DNA of 5,627 bases from an uncultured bacterium (GTDB lineage Bacteria > Patescibacteriota > Minisyncoccia > Phycocordibacterales > UBA9973), in assembly GCA_903895055.1 (NCBI GenBank), contig CAITSL010000008.1, positions 1-5,627 on the forward strand, written 5' to 3'. The position numbers were made by a program, and so were the translations under genes. This document shows, piece after piece, positions 1 through 5,627 of the stretch (position 1 is the stretch's first letter; the number at the start of each line of letters is the position of its first letter). A model generated the notes under the pieces. It saw only the letters and a program-made list of their open reading frames with translations. It was not told the DNA's origin and ran no database searches.

Positions 1-75
1 GATTTTTTCTTTGGGAATTTTTCTTTCTTCTTCCAACTGCTCCAAGGCGGATTTAAATGTTTTTATATCTAACAT
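1..75 (-). CDS. nusA: NusA N-terminus (partial, runs off left edge)
   Basis: Twenty-five codons are visible on the minus strand, from an ATG at 75-73 to the window edge. The peptide begins MLDIKTFKSALEQLEEE and continues RKIPKEKI. This matches the usual start of the transcription elongation/termination factor NusA, whose N-terminal domain opens with a helix of the form 'ALxQLExEKGIPKExV' that contacts RNA polymerase. NusA is cytoplasmic and modulates pausing, termination and antitermination. No clear Shine-Dalgarno site precedes the ATG (the upstream sequence is AT-rich). The gene is divergent from the pilus unit. With only 25 residues the call rests on this short N-terminal resemblance; the KH and S1 domains that would confirm it lie outside the window. 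Confidence 0.72.
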   Translation of the reverse strand, partial: MLDIKTFKSALEQLEEERKIPKEKI

Positions 76-111
76 GTTATTTAATTGTTAAAACTATTAA
101 ATTTTTCTTCG

Positions 112-137
112 CCCCGCGGAGCTTTAGCGGCGTGGGG
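112..137. other. GC-rich hairpin in the nusA-pilB divergent region
   Basis: CCCCGCG at 112-118 pairs with CGTGGGG at 131-137, giving 7 bp including one G-T pair and a 12-nt loop. It stands out from the surrounding AT-rich DNA. Neither side carries an immediate T-run, so it is not a textbook terminator in either direction. It could be a leader structure in the nusA transcript or a dispersed palindromic element. The function is unknown. Confidence 0.4.
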
Positions 138-149
138 TAAAAATAAAGC

Positions 150-176
150 CCTGTTGCGACAGGACTAATATTTTTT
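150..176 (+). terminator. Small hairpin with downstream T-run (terminator-like)
   Basis: CCTGT (150-154) pairs with ACAGG (159-163) around a TGCG tetraloop. A run of six T follows at 171-176, seven bases after the stem. The shape resembles a weak intrinsic terminator or attenuator reading toward pilB, but the stem is short and the gap to the T-run is long. Because it lies between divergent genes, a leader or attenuation role for pilB is possible but not shown. Confidence 0.25.
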
Positions 177-273
177 AAATATATCACTAGCCTTGGGAAA
201 ATGCAACCCCACCCTGCTAGAATTTATAGAAATTCGACTTCCAGAAATCTTTAATAAGTTATATAATAAGGGA

Positions 274-2034
274 ATGCAAATTGACGAAGAGCAATTAAAG
301 AAATTTATTTTAGAATCGAAACTTGTCTCACACGATGATTTGGATGAAGCGGTAAAAAAGGCTCAAGCGAAAAAACAAAAATTCGGAGACATTTTGCTTT
401 CCGATGGAAAAATTTCCGAAATCGATTTGCGGAAAACAGAAGCTTTCGTTTTGGGAATTCCTTTTATCAATTTGGCCAATCAGAAAATCGAAATATCCGT
501 ACTCTCTCTCATCCCCGAGCCAATTGCTCGCAATCATAATATTATCGCTTACAAAAAAAGTGAAATGGGGCTCGAAGTGGCGATGCTGGATGTGGATGAT
601 ATTCCAGCCACAGATTTTATCAAAAAAAGATCTGGTTTAAAAATTTTACCTCGGTTGACCGATACTGCTTCGATCAAAAGCGCGCTCGTCCAATACCGGA
701 AAAGTCTTCAAGCTGAATTTGATAATATTATTCAAAAAGAAAATGCTTCTCTCAAAACTATTGCCAAAGAAGACGCGGGAGGGAGTGGAGAAAAGTCCGA
801 AGAGGAACTAAAAGAGATGGCCGAAGATTTACCGGTAGTTAAAATTGTAGACTCTTTGATTTTCCATGCGATTTTGCAAAATGCTTCCGATATCCATATT
901 GAACCGGGCGAGTTAGAGCTCACGGTCAGGTATAGAATTGACGGCATTCTGCATGATGCTATGATCCTAGACAAAAGTGCCGCGCCGGGCATCACTGCGC
1001 GCATCAAAGTATTGTCCAATTTGAAACTCGATGAAAAAAGATTGCCCCAAGACGGAAGATTTAAAATAGACCAAAACGGAGAAAAAATCTCATTTCGGGT
1101 TTCAACCTTGCCGACCTATTTTGGAGAAAAGACAGTCATCAGAATTTTAAAAGAAAATTCTCACGGACTTTCTTTGGAGACAATCGGTTTCCACGGGGAA
1201 GGGTTGGAAAGAATTCATGAATCTTTAAAACAAAAAATTGGCATGATTTTAGCGACCGGTCCAACTGGTTCCGGTAAAACTACCACTCTGTATACCATGC
1301 TCGATATTTTAAATAGACCCGAGGTAAATATTTCAACCATTGAAGACCCGATCGAATACCAAATGCCGAGAGTAAATCAAACTCAAGTCAAGCCGGAAAT
1401 AGGCATGACCTTTGCCAATGGGCTTCGCACTTTGCTTCGCCAGGACCCGGATATCATCATGGTAGGAGAAATCAGGGATAGAGAAACAGCTGGGCTAGCG
1501 GTGAACGCTGCGCTTACTGGTCATTTAGTGCTTTCCACTATTCACACCAATTCTGCCGCGGGCGCGATCCCGAGATTGATCGACATGGGCGTGGAACCAT
1601 TTTTATTAGTTTCTACTGTGAAGACCATTATTGCTCAACGTCTCGTTCGCAAACTTACGGCAAGCAGAGAAAAATATTTTCTATCGGGAGCGGAACTTAA
1701 AAATTTAGGGAAATTGATTGATCTTGATAGGGTGCTTGCCCTGCTTAAAGCTGAAAATATCATCGGCGTCAAAGACGAATGGGAAAAAGTTCCTTTCTAT
1801 AAACCACAAAAAGACAATGATTCTCCAGACGGGTATTCGGGCAGAATCGGGATCCATGAAGTTTTGAAAATTACCGCCAGTATTAAAGAAATGATCATCC
1901 GTGGAAGTTCGCAAGATGAAATAGAAATGGAAGCTAAGAAGGAAGGGATGTCCACCATGTTAGAAGATGGGATTTTAAAAGCGGTAGAAGGCCTTACTTC
2001 TTTGGAAGAAGTGCTTCGTGTTGTTTCGGAGTAA
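274..2034 (+). CDS. pilB: Type IV pilus assembly ATPase PilB (GspE/PulE family)
   Basis: This 586-residue cytoplasmic hexameric ATPase is expected to power extension of type IV pili by working on the PilC platform. Residues about 1-150 match the GspE N-terminal (MshEN-like) domain, beginning MQIDEEQLKKFILESKLVS. The secretion ATPase domain follows, with Walker A GPTGSGKTT at about 329-337, the Asp-box TIEDPIEY, Walker B DPDIIMVGEIRD with Glu near 399, and the His-box STIHTN. The ATG at 274 is preferred over an in-frame TTG at 193 because family homology starts at MQIDEE; a purine run AAGGG sits only one base before it, an unusually tight spacing. The zinc-binding tetracysteine usual in PilB before the GYxGRxGIxEVL segment is absent here: the region around YKPQKDNDSPDGYSGRIGI has no cysteines. 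It lies 10 bases upstream of pilC, clearly the same transcription unit. The assignment to PilB rather than another GspE paralogue rests on the pilC neighbour. Confidence 0.93.
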   Translation: MQIDEEQLKKFILESKLVSHDDLDEAVKKAQAKKQKFGDILLSDGKISEIDLRKTEAFVLGIPFINLANQKIEISVLSLIPEPIARNHNIIAYKKSEMGLEVAMLDVDDIPATDFIKKRSGLKILPRLTDTASIKSALVQYRKSLQAEFDNIIQKENASLKTIAKEDAGGSGEKSEEELKEMAEDLPVVKIVDSLIFHAILQNASDIHIEPGELELTVRYRIDGILHDAMILDKSAAPGITARIKVLSNLKLDEKRLPQDGRFKIDQNGEKISFRVSTLPTYFGEKTVIRILKENSHGLSLETIGFHGEGLERIHESLKQKIGMILATGPTGSGKTTTLYTMLDILNRPEVNISTIEDPIEYQMPRVNQTQVKPEIGMTFANGLRTLLRQDPDIIMVGEIRDRETAGLAVNAALTGHLVLSTIHTNSAAGAIPRLIDMGVEPFLLVSTVKTIIAQRLVRKLTASREKYFLSGAELKNLGKLIDLDRVLALLKAENIIGVKDEWEKVPFYKPQKDNDSPDGYSGRIGIHEVLKITASIKEMIIRGSSQDEIEMEAKKEGMSTMLEDGILKAVEGLTSLEEVLRVVSE

Positions 2035-2044
2035 AATAATTTTA

Positions 2045-3262
2045 ATGTTGTTTTCTTATAAAGCCAAAACTAAAGATGGCATAATCGTAAAAGAGGTAAT
2101 GGAATCGCCCGATAGATTTTCTCTTGTTCGCGAACTTAAGTCTCACGGATGCATTGTGTTTTCTGTTAGAGAAAAAAAAGAAAACCCGCTAGACATTGAT
2201 AAATTATTTCAACGTTTTTTCGGCAAAGTGAAAACTCAAGAACAAATTACTTTTACTAAAAATCTAAGTGGCATGCTTCGGGCAGGCCTTTCGCTGTCTC
2301 GCGCCATCTCGGTCTTGCAAAAACAGACCAAGAATAAAAAATTCTATAACATTTTAGTGTTTTTGAACAATGAAATAAATGCTGGAGGCACTCTTTCTTC
2401 GGGATTGGCAAAGTTTCCGAATATTTTTTCAAAACTTTTTGTGTCCATGACTCGAGCCGGAGAGGAATCCGGCAATTTAGCAGGAGCTTTATCTGAAGTT
2501 GGAGCGAATATCGAGAAATCACACTCCCTAACCAAAAAAATTCGTGGGGCGCTTATTTATCCGGGAGTTATCCTTTCGGCCATGATAGTGATAGGGATGT
2601 TGATGTTTGCTTTTGTGGTGCCAACTTTGGCCAAAACTTTTAAAGATGTCGGAGCGGAGCTTCCGGCTTCCACTCAATTTATAATATTTTTAGGCGACTT
2701 CTTTTCTCATTATTTGATTTTGTCTTTTGTGATCTTAGCTGCCCTAGTAATGGGAGGAATTTACCTTTTTCGAGCTTCCTTTATGGCCAAATATCTTGAT
2801 TTTGTCATTATCAAATTTCCATTAATTGGAAACATGGCTAAGCAGTTGAATACTGCCCGCACCGCGAGGTCTCTCTCTTCTCTTTTAATTTCCGGAGTTC
2901 CGATTGTTCGGGCAATCGAAATCACCGAAGACGTTGTCCAAAATTTTTATTATAAGAGAATCTTGGAAGAAGCAAAAGTAACAATCGAAAAAGGTTCACC
3001 CCTTTCGGATATTTTTAAATCAAATCCAAATTTTTATCCGATTATGATGGCCGAAATGGTGCAAGTAGGGGAAGAAACCGGAAAATTGTCGGATATGTTG
3101 CTTCAAATCGCTTTATTTTACGAAGAAGAAATTGAAAATAAAACCAAAAATCTTTCCACCATCATTGAACCATTTTTAATGGTGATTATCGGCATCGTGG
3201 TCGGATTTTTTGCGGTTTCGATGATCACTCCGCTTTATTCGGTTATGAATAATATAAATTAA
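2045..3262 (+). CDS. pilC: Type IV pilus inner-membrane platform protein PilC (T2SSF/GspF family)
   Basis: This 405-residue polytopic membrane protein is the platform on which PilB acts during pilus assembly. It starts MLFSYKAKTKDG, the usual PilC/GspF opening. Two T2SSF repeats are visible: the first at about residues 62-185 (with SGMLRAGLSLSRAI and MTRAGEESGNL), the second at about 265-390 (with SSLLISGVPIVRAIEI and MVQVGEETGKLSDML). Hydrophobic membrane segments lie at about 170-198, 215-245 and 373-400, the expected arrangement. The ATG at 2045 is chosen; an in-frame GTG at 2018 would overlap pilB and add nine residues not typical of the family. A GGAG at 2028-2031 is a rather distant candidate ribosome site. 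The gene is probably cotranscribed with pilB. Prepilin and pilT genes are not in the window. Confidence 0.93.
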   Translation: MLFSYKAKTKDGIIVKEVMESPDRFSLVRELKSHGCIVFSVREKKENPLDIDKLFQRFFGKVKTQEQITFTKNLSGMLRAGLSLSRAISVLQKQTKNKKFYNILVFLNNEINAGGTLSSGLAKFPNIFSKLFVSMTRAGEESGNLAGALSEVGANIEKSHSLTKKIRGALIYPGVILSAMIVIGMLMFAFVVPTLAKTFKDVGAELPASTQFIIFLGDFFSHYLILSFVILAALVMGGIYLFRASFMAKYLDFVIIKFPLIGNMAKQLNTARTARSLSSLLISGVPIVRAIEITEDVVQNFYYKRILEEAKVTIEKGSPLSDIFKSNPNFYPIMMAEMVQVGEETGKLSDMLLQIALFYEEEIENKTKNLSTIIEPFLMVIIGIVVGFFAVSMITPLYSVMNNIN

Positions 3263-3279
3263 AAATATCCTTATTTTAT

Positions 3280-3307
3280 AAGCCCATTTCGATGGCTTGC
3301 AATTTTT
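3280..3307 (+). terminator. Intrinsic terminator after pilC
   Basis: The arms AAGC(C)CAT at 3280-3287 and ATGGCTT at 3292-3298 form about 7 bp with one bulged C, capped by a TTCG tetraloop, and T5 follows at 3303-3307. Position (18 bases after the pilC stop) and shape suit the end of the pilBC transcript. It overlaps the -35 box of the next promoter, so the pilus unit and the retroelement are packed end to start. Confidence 0.6.
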
Positions 3308-3325
3308 AGTTGGATATGATATAAT
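3297..3325 (+). promoter_or_regulatory. Sigma70-type promoter for the DGR target gene
   Basis: TTGCAA at 3297-3302 and a perfect TATAAT at 3320-3325 are separated by exactly 17 bases. Transcription would start near 3332, leaving a leader of about 80 bases before the ATG at 3414. This gives the variable protein expression independent of pilBC. Confidence 0.75.
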
Positions 3326-3345
3326 ATAAGAGTATAATTTAAAAA

Positions 3346-3369
3346 GGTCCGAGATTCGAAAGGTGGACC
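3346..3369 (+). other. Leader hairpin of the target gene mRNA
   Basis: GGTCC at 3346-3350 pairs with GGACC at 3365-3369 across a 14-nt loop, within the predicted 5' untranslated region. It could stabilise the leader or control translation. The stem is only 5 bp and no known riboswitch is recognised. Confidence 0.3.
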
Positions 3370-3413
3370 CAATTTTAAATACCGAGTAGTTCTTTTATAA
3401 AAATTGGTGCAAA

Positions 3414-4043
3414 ATGAAAAAAAATTTCAACACTGGTTTAGGCCTCGCCAGAGCTTCCATGGAAAGAATGGAATCGAAAGAGGATGGTGCGCTTTACACA
3501 AGCGCGCTGAAGAAACTTGTGAACATGAAGCCAGGAGCTTTGCAGAAATTCTTAGGTAAAGTTCAAATTCTGTTCGGTCGCCTCAAGCGTGTCGTGTCGG
3601 ACGTTTTACTTGAAGCAACTGTTTCTTTTAAAATCAGTGACTTCTTTAAAACCAAAGACAAAGGCGGAATCTTCACTTATGTGGATAGTGATATCTTCAA
3701 CTGGTTTGACAGTGAGGTGAAAAATTCACCGGCAAAAGAATTGTCGAGCTATGAATTTACCGAAGACATCACCGAGGAAAATATTATCGGTGACGCAAAG
3801 ACCGGTGGAATTTACGAAGAAGTGGATTTTGCTCACATCAAGCAAATTTGCGAACGCCATATCGTTAAAGGTGAAAAGCTTCTCAGCGAAACTGGCTCAA
3901 ATCTTTTTTGGACCAGAAACAAAAAAGGCGATCTTTGCAGGGTGCACGTGTGGCTCGATAGTGACGGCTGGGGCGTGGACGTGGACAAGTTCAACGCTCC
4001 GGACGGGTGGGATGTCGGCGATCGTTCATTCTTCCGCAACTGA
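3414..4043 (+). CDS. DGR variable target protein (C-type-lectin-like C-terminus)
   Basis: This 209-residue protein is the diversified product of the retroelement. Residues about 171-209 are encoded by the variable repeat, and the stop codon TGA directly follows it, the standard DGR layout. The C-terminus has the pattern VxVWLxSDGWxVxVxKF, PxxWxVGxRSFFRN, resembling the C-type-lectin-like fold that displays variable residues in other DGR proteins. By comparison with TR, the diversified residues are R176, H178, D182, G187, D189, D191, D197, G198, D200 and D203; nearly all correspond to Asn codons in TR. The N-terminal 170 residues are charged and helical-looking, with no signal peptide or membrane segment, and I recognise no domain there. 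The ligand and cellular location are unknown. No clear Shine-Dalgarno site precedes the ATG at 3414; a later in-frame ATG is possible but would remove conserved-looking sequence. Confidence 0.88.
   Translation: MKKNFNTGLGLARASMERMESKEDGALYTSALKKLVNMKPGALQKFLGKVQILFGRLKRVVSDVLLEATVSFKISDFFKTKDKGGIFTYVDSDIFNWFDSEVKNSPAKELSSYEFTEDITEENIIGDAKTGGIYEEVDFAHIKQICERHIVKGEKLLSETGSNLFWTRNKKGDLCRVHVWLDSDGWGVDVDKFNAPDGWDVGDRSFFRN
3924..4040 (+). repeat. DGR variable repeat (VR)
   Basis: This 117-base segment aligns without gaps to TR at 4361-4477 (offset 437). It is identical at 105 positions. The twelve differences are at 3940, 3945, 3957, 3972, 3973, 3978, 3984, 4002, 4005, 4011, 4020 and 4037, and every one faces an A in TR (ten G, two C in VR). 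None of the 84 non-A template positions has changed. Eleven codons are affected; ten changes are amino-acid replacements and only 4037 is silent. This is the recipient site of mutagenic retrohoming. Confidence 0.97.
4021..4036 (+). other. Candidate initiation-of-mutagenic-homing (IMH) segment
   Basis: The last stretch of VR, from ATCGTTCATT to TTCCG, is identical to TR 4458-4473 and contains few adenines. In characterised DGRs the IMH at the 3' end of VR marks where cDNA integration starts and differs slightly from the matching TR element. Just after it VR reads CAAC where TR reads AAAC, which may be such a fixed difference. This role is assigned by position only. Confidence 0.45.
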
Positions 4044-4057
4044 AAATTTGCATCTTT

Positions 4058-4071
4058 GTGTCTCTGGACAC
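4058..4071 (+). other. Inverted repeat just downstream of VR
   Basis: GTGTC (4058-4062) and GACAC (4067-4071) form a 5-bp stem with a TCTG loop, 17 bases after the VR end. Some DGRs, such as the Bordetella phage BPP-1 element, need a hairpin or cruciform just downstream of VR for efficient homing. This one sits in the same place but is shorter. It could also be incidental in the 3' untranslated region. Confidence 0.4.
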
Positions 4072-4081
4072 TTTGAATCTG

Positions 4082-4120
4082 AAACCCTTAGAAACTTAAA
4101 AAACTTTTAAGGGTTTTTTT
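4082..4120 (+). terminator. Intrinsic terminator of the target gene
   Basis: AAACCCTTA (4082-4090) pairs with TAAGGGTTT (4108-4116), with further weak pairing inside, and seven T lie at 4114-4120. It ends the variable-protein mRNA and separates it from the template RNA unit, whose promoter starts about ten bases later. Confidence 0.8.
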
Positions 4121-4129
4121 ATTTAAGAT

Positions 4130-4138
4130 TGTTATAAT
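4130..4138 (+). promoter_or_regulatory. Extended -10 promoter for the template RNA
   Basis: TGTTATAAT at 4130-4138 is an extended -10 element: TG, one base, then a perfect TATAAT. No good -35 box lies 16-18 bases upstream, where the preceding terminator sits, which is tolerated with extended -10 promoters. Transcription would start near 4145. It implies that the template RNA is made separately from the target mRNA. Confidence 0.6.
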
Positions 4139-4146
4139 CAAAACAG

Positions 4147-4188
4147 AACAGTGCGGTAATTTCCGGCTTCGGCTTGAAATACACTGTT
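4147..4188 (+). other. 5' stem-loop of the template RNA with UUCG cap
   Basis: AACAGTG (4147-4153) pairs with CACTGTT (4182-4188). After an internal loop, ATTTC (4159-4163) pairs with GAAAT (4176-4180), and the tip is GC(TTCG)GC at 4166-4173, the very stable cUUCGg tetraloop form. The element starts almost at the predicted transcription start, so it would protect the 5' end or act as a protein-binding handle. Confidence 0.55.
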
Positions 4189-4225
4189 TTGAAATTTATT
4201 AAAGCCAGAATTGTAACGGATATAT

Positions 4226-4237
4226 CTCTTGCAAGAG
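4226..4237. repeat. 12-bp perfect palindrome in the template RNA leader
   Basis: CTCTTGCAAGAG is self-complementary over all 12 bases. With no room for a loop except by opening the centre, it suits either a dimeric DNA-binding protein or RNA kissing/dimerisation better than a simple hairpin. No function is assigned. Confidence 0.35.
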
Positions 4238-4274
4238 TGCTTTGTAAGTTTCTAAAAAATAAAATTATTTGTTG

Positions 4275-4359
4275 GTGATAAAACTGGCGGACTTCTATGT
4301 CCCGAATAATATTCAGGAGTTTATGATTTAAACTCCGGTGGTGCAGATGGTTTTATCAC
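4275..4359 (+). other. Multibranch RNA fold closed by a 10-bp helix directly upstream of TR
   Basis: GTGATAAAAC (4275-4284) is perfectly complementary to GTTTTATCAC (4350-4359), which ends one base before TR begins. Inside this closing helix lie GGAC/GTCC (4289-4292 with 4299-4302), GAAT/ATTC (4304-4307 with 4311-4314) and a strong 8-bp hairpin GGAGTTTA/TAAACTCC (4316-4323 with 4329-4336). Together they form a cloverleaf-like junction. Its exact abutment to TR suggests it sets a template boundary, for example a stop for reverse transcription, or forms an RT-Avd binding platform. This role is inferred; the pairing is seen directly. Confidence 0.6.
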
Positions 4360-4360
4360 G

Positions 4361-4477
4361 AAAGGCGATCTTTGCAAGGTGAACGTGTGGCTCAATAGTG
4401 ACGGCTGGAACGTGAACGTGAACAAGTTCAACGCTCCGAACAGGTGGAATGTCGGCAATCGTTCATTCTTCCGAAAC
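4361..4477 (+). repeat. DGR template repeat (TR)
   Basis: This 117-base segment is homologous to VR (3924-4040) and holds 33 adenines, of which 12 are altered in VR. Read in the VR frame it carries AAG, AAC and AAT codons at the diversified sites, including a GTG AAC GTG AAC series. AAY codons can reach many amino acids by changing the first two bases and never become stop codons, as is typical of DGR templates. The same strand as VR is transcribed. No start codon or ribosome site makes it a credible gene in its own right. Confidence 0.97.
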
Positions 4478-4492
4478 AAATATTTTCTCCCG

Positions 4493-4890
<398 letters not shown>

Positions 4891-4899
4891 TTTTCCGCT

Positions 4900-5627
4900 T
4901 TGCATAAATATGATGATATCATATCTGTGGAAAATTTGCTTACTTCTTGGCAAGAATTCTTGAAGGGTAAAAGAAAAAGAAAAGATGTTGTTTTGTTTTC
5001 CATGAATTTAATGGACAATATTTATTCTCTACATGATGATTTGAAGAATAAAAAATATCAGCATGGTGCTTATGTAGCTTTTAAAATAAATGACCCTAAG
5101 CCGAGAGATATTCACAAAGCAACCGTCCGAGATAGATTATTACACCACGCAATTTATAGAATTCTTTATCCGTATTTTGACCAGAAATTTATTTATGATT
5201 CGTATTCTTGCCGGCTAGGAAAGGGGACTCACAAAGCAATTTATAGATTTGAAAGTTTTGTAAGAAAAGTCGGTAAAAACAATACAAGGTCTTGCCTCGT
5301 ACTGAAATGCGATATCAGGAAGTTTTTCGTCAATATTGACCACGATATTTTAAAGGGAATTTTAAAGAAACACATGAAAGATGAAAATATTTTATGGCTT
5401 CTAAACGAAGTAATAGATAGTTTCCATACAAAACATATTTACGCTATCGCTGATATATGTAAAATTAAGGAAGTCGGACTTCCTTTAGGCAATTTAACTT
5501 CCCAGCTTTTGGTAAATATTTATATGAATGAATTTGATCAATTCGTAAAACATAAATTAAAAGTGAAATATTATATTAGATATGCTGATGATTTTGTTGT
5601 TCTTTCAAACGATAGAGAATATTTAGA
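4900..5627 (+). CDS. DGR-type reverse transcriptase (3' end outside window, start uncertain)
   Basis: About 242 codons are visible, running off the right edge; DGR reverse transcriptases are usually roughly 330-400 residues, so the thumb is missing. Numbered from TTG 4900, the order is N-terminal helices (HKYDDIISVENLL), RDRLLHHAIYRILYP (from R77), DSYSCRLGKGTHKA (from D100), the first catalytic Asp in LKCDIRKFF (D138), GLPLGNLTSQL with Ser201-Gln202, and the catalytic YADD (228-231). The GNLTSQ motif in place of the retroviral/group II QGxxxSP form is the hallmark of DGR enzymes and is linked to adenine-specific infidelity. It copies the template RNA into cDNA that is mutated at adenines. 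No ATG exists in frame upstream; the frame is open from a TAA at 4840-4842 through the GA tract. TTG 4900 is a best guess because the family's usual N-terminus begins close to HKYDD. Confidence 0.92.
   Translation, partial: MHKYDDIISVENLLTSWQEFLKGKRKRKDVVLFSMNLMDNIYSLHDDLKNKKYQHGAYVAFKINDPKPRDIHKATVRDRLLHHAIYRILYPYFDQKFIYDSYSCRLGKGTHKAIYRFESFVRKVGKNNTRSCLVLKCDIRKFFVNIDHDILKGILKKHMKDENILWLLNEVIDSFHTKHIYAIADICKIKEVGLPLGNLTSQLLVNIYMNEFDQFVKHKLKVKYYIRYADDFVVLSNDREYL

Noticed and set aside
262..267. TATAAT just before the pilB ATG as a promoter
   Set aside because: It would start transcription at or after the ATG, and the -35 region (TTCCAG at 239-244) is poor. In AT-rich DNA this hexamer is expected by chance, though leaderless expression cannot be excluded.
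193..273. N-terminal extension of PilB from TTG 193
   Set aside because: The extra 27 residues do not resemble the family, and typical PilB homology begins at the ATG at 274.
3970..4030. Asp-rich C-terminus of the target as a dedicated calcium-binding (dockerin/EF-hand-like) motif
   Set aside because: The Asp residues are explained by A-to-G changes of Asn codons copied from TR, and their spacing follows the template, not a calcium-binding loop.
3751..4110. Second plus-strand frame overlapping the variable protein
   Set aside because: It lies inside the target gene and terminator in another frame, with no homology and no start signal. The codon effects of the TR/VR changes fit only the frame of 3414-4043.
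4275..4359. tRNA gene in the cloverleaf-like region
   Set aside because: The branch sizes, the lack of a T-loop GTTCRA motif and the absence of an acceptor/CCA pattern do not fit a tRNA.

Overview
The window looks like a fragment of an AT-rich bacterial chromosome, most likely from a Patescibacteria (Candidate Phyla Radiation) lineage. This is inferred from low GC, weak Shine-Dalgarno sites, a compact pilBC pair next to nusA, and the style of the retroelement proteins. No rRNA or marker gene is present to prove it. TGA is read as a stop, because it closes the variable protein exactly at the end of its variable repeat.

Layout: (1) 1-75, minus strand, the first 25 codons of a nusA-like gene running off the left edge. 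(2) 76-273, a divergent intergenic region with two hairpins. (3) 274-3262, a two-gene type IV pilus unit, pilB (assembly ATPase) then pilC (inner-membrane platform), closed by a terminator at 3280-3307. (4) 3297-5627, a diversity-generating retroelement (DGR), cut by the right edge. It has a strong promoter (3297-3325), the variable target protein (3414-4043) whose 3' end is the variable repeat VR (3924-4040), a terminator, and then a separate non-coding RNA unit (about 4145-4512). That unit has its own extended -10 promoter, a heavily folded 5' domain, the template repeat TR (4361-4477) and its own terminator. An avd-like accessory gene follows on the minus strand (4493 to at least 4855), then a 33-base GA dinucleotide tract, then a DGR-type reverse transcriptase (from about 4900, + strand, 3' end outside the window).

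How it works together: by analogy with characterised DGRs, the reverse transcriptase with Avd copies the TR part of the RNA with errors at adenines, and the cDNA replaces VR, diversifying the C-terminal ligand-binding surface of the target protein. The signature is direct here: TR and VR differ at 12 of 117 positions, every one is an adenine in TR, and ten are A to G. Mutable adenines sit mostly in AAY (Asn) codons, and most have become Asp in the current VR.

The oddest features are the GA tract and the gene order around it. Avd is convergent with the TR RNA, and its stop codon lies inside the TR terminator hairpin. Avd and RT are divergent, and both reading frames run into the GA tract without an ATG. 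Either the tract is a real slippage (phase-variation) site or, at least as likely, it marks a collapsed or wrong assembly junction that hides the true 5' ends.
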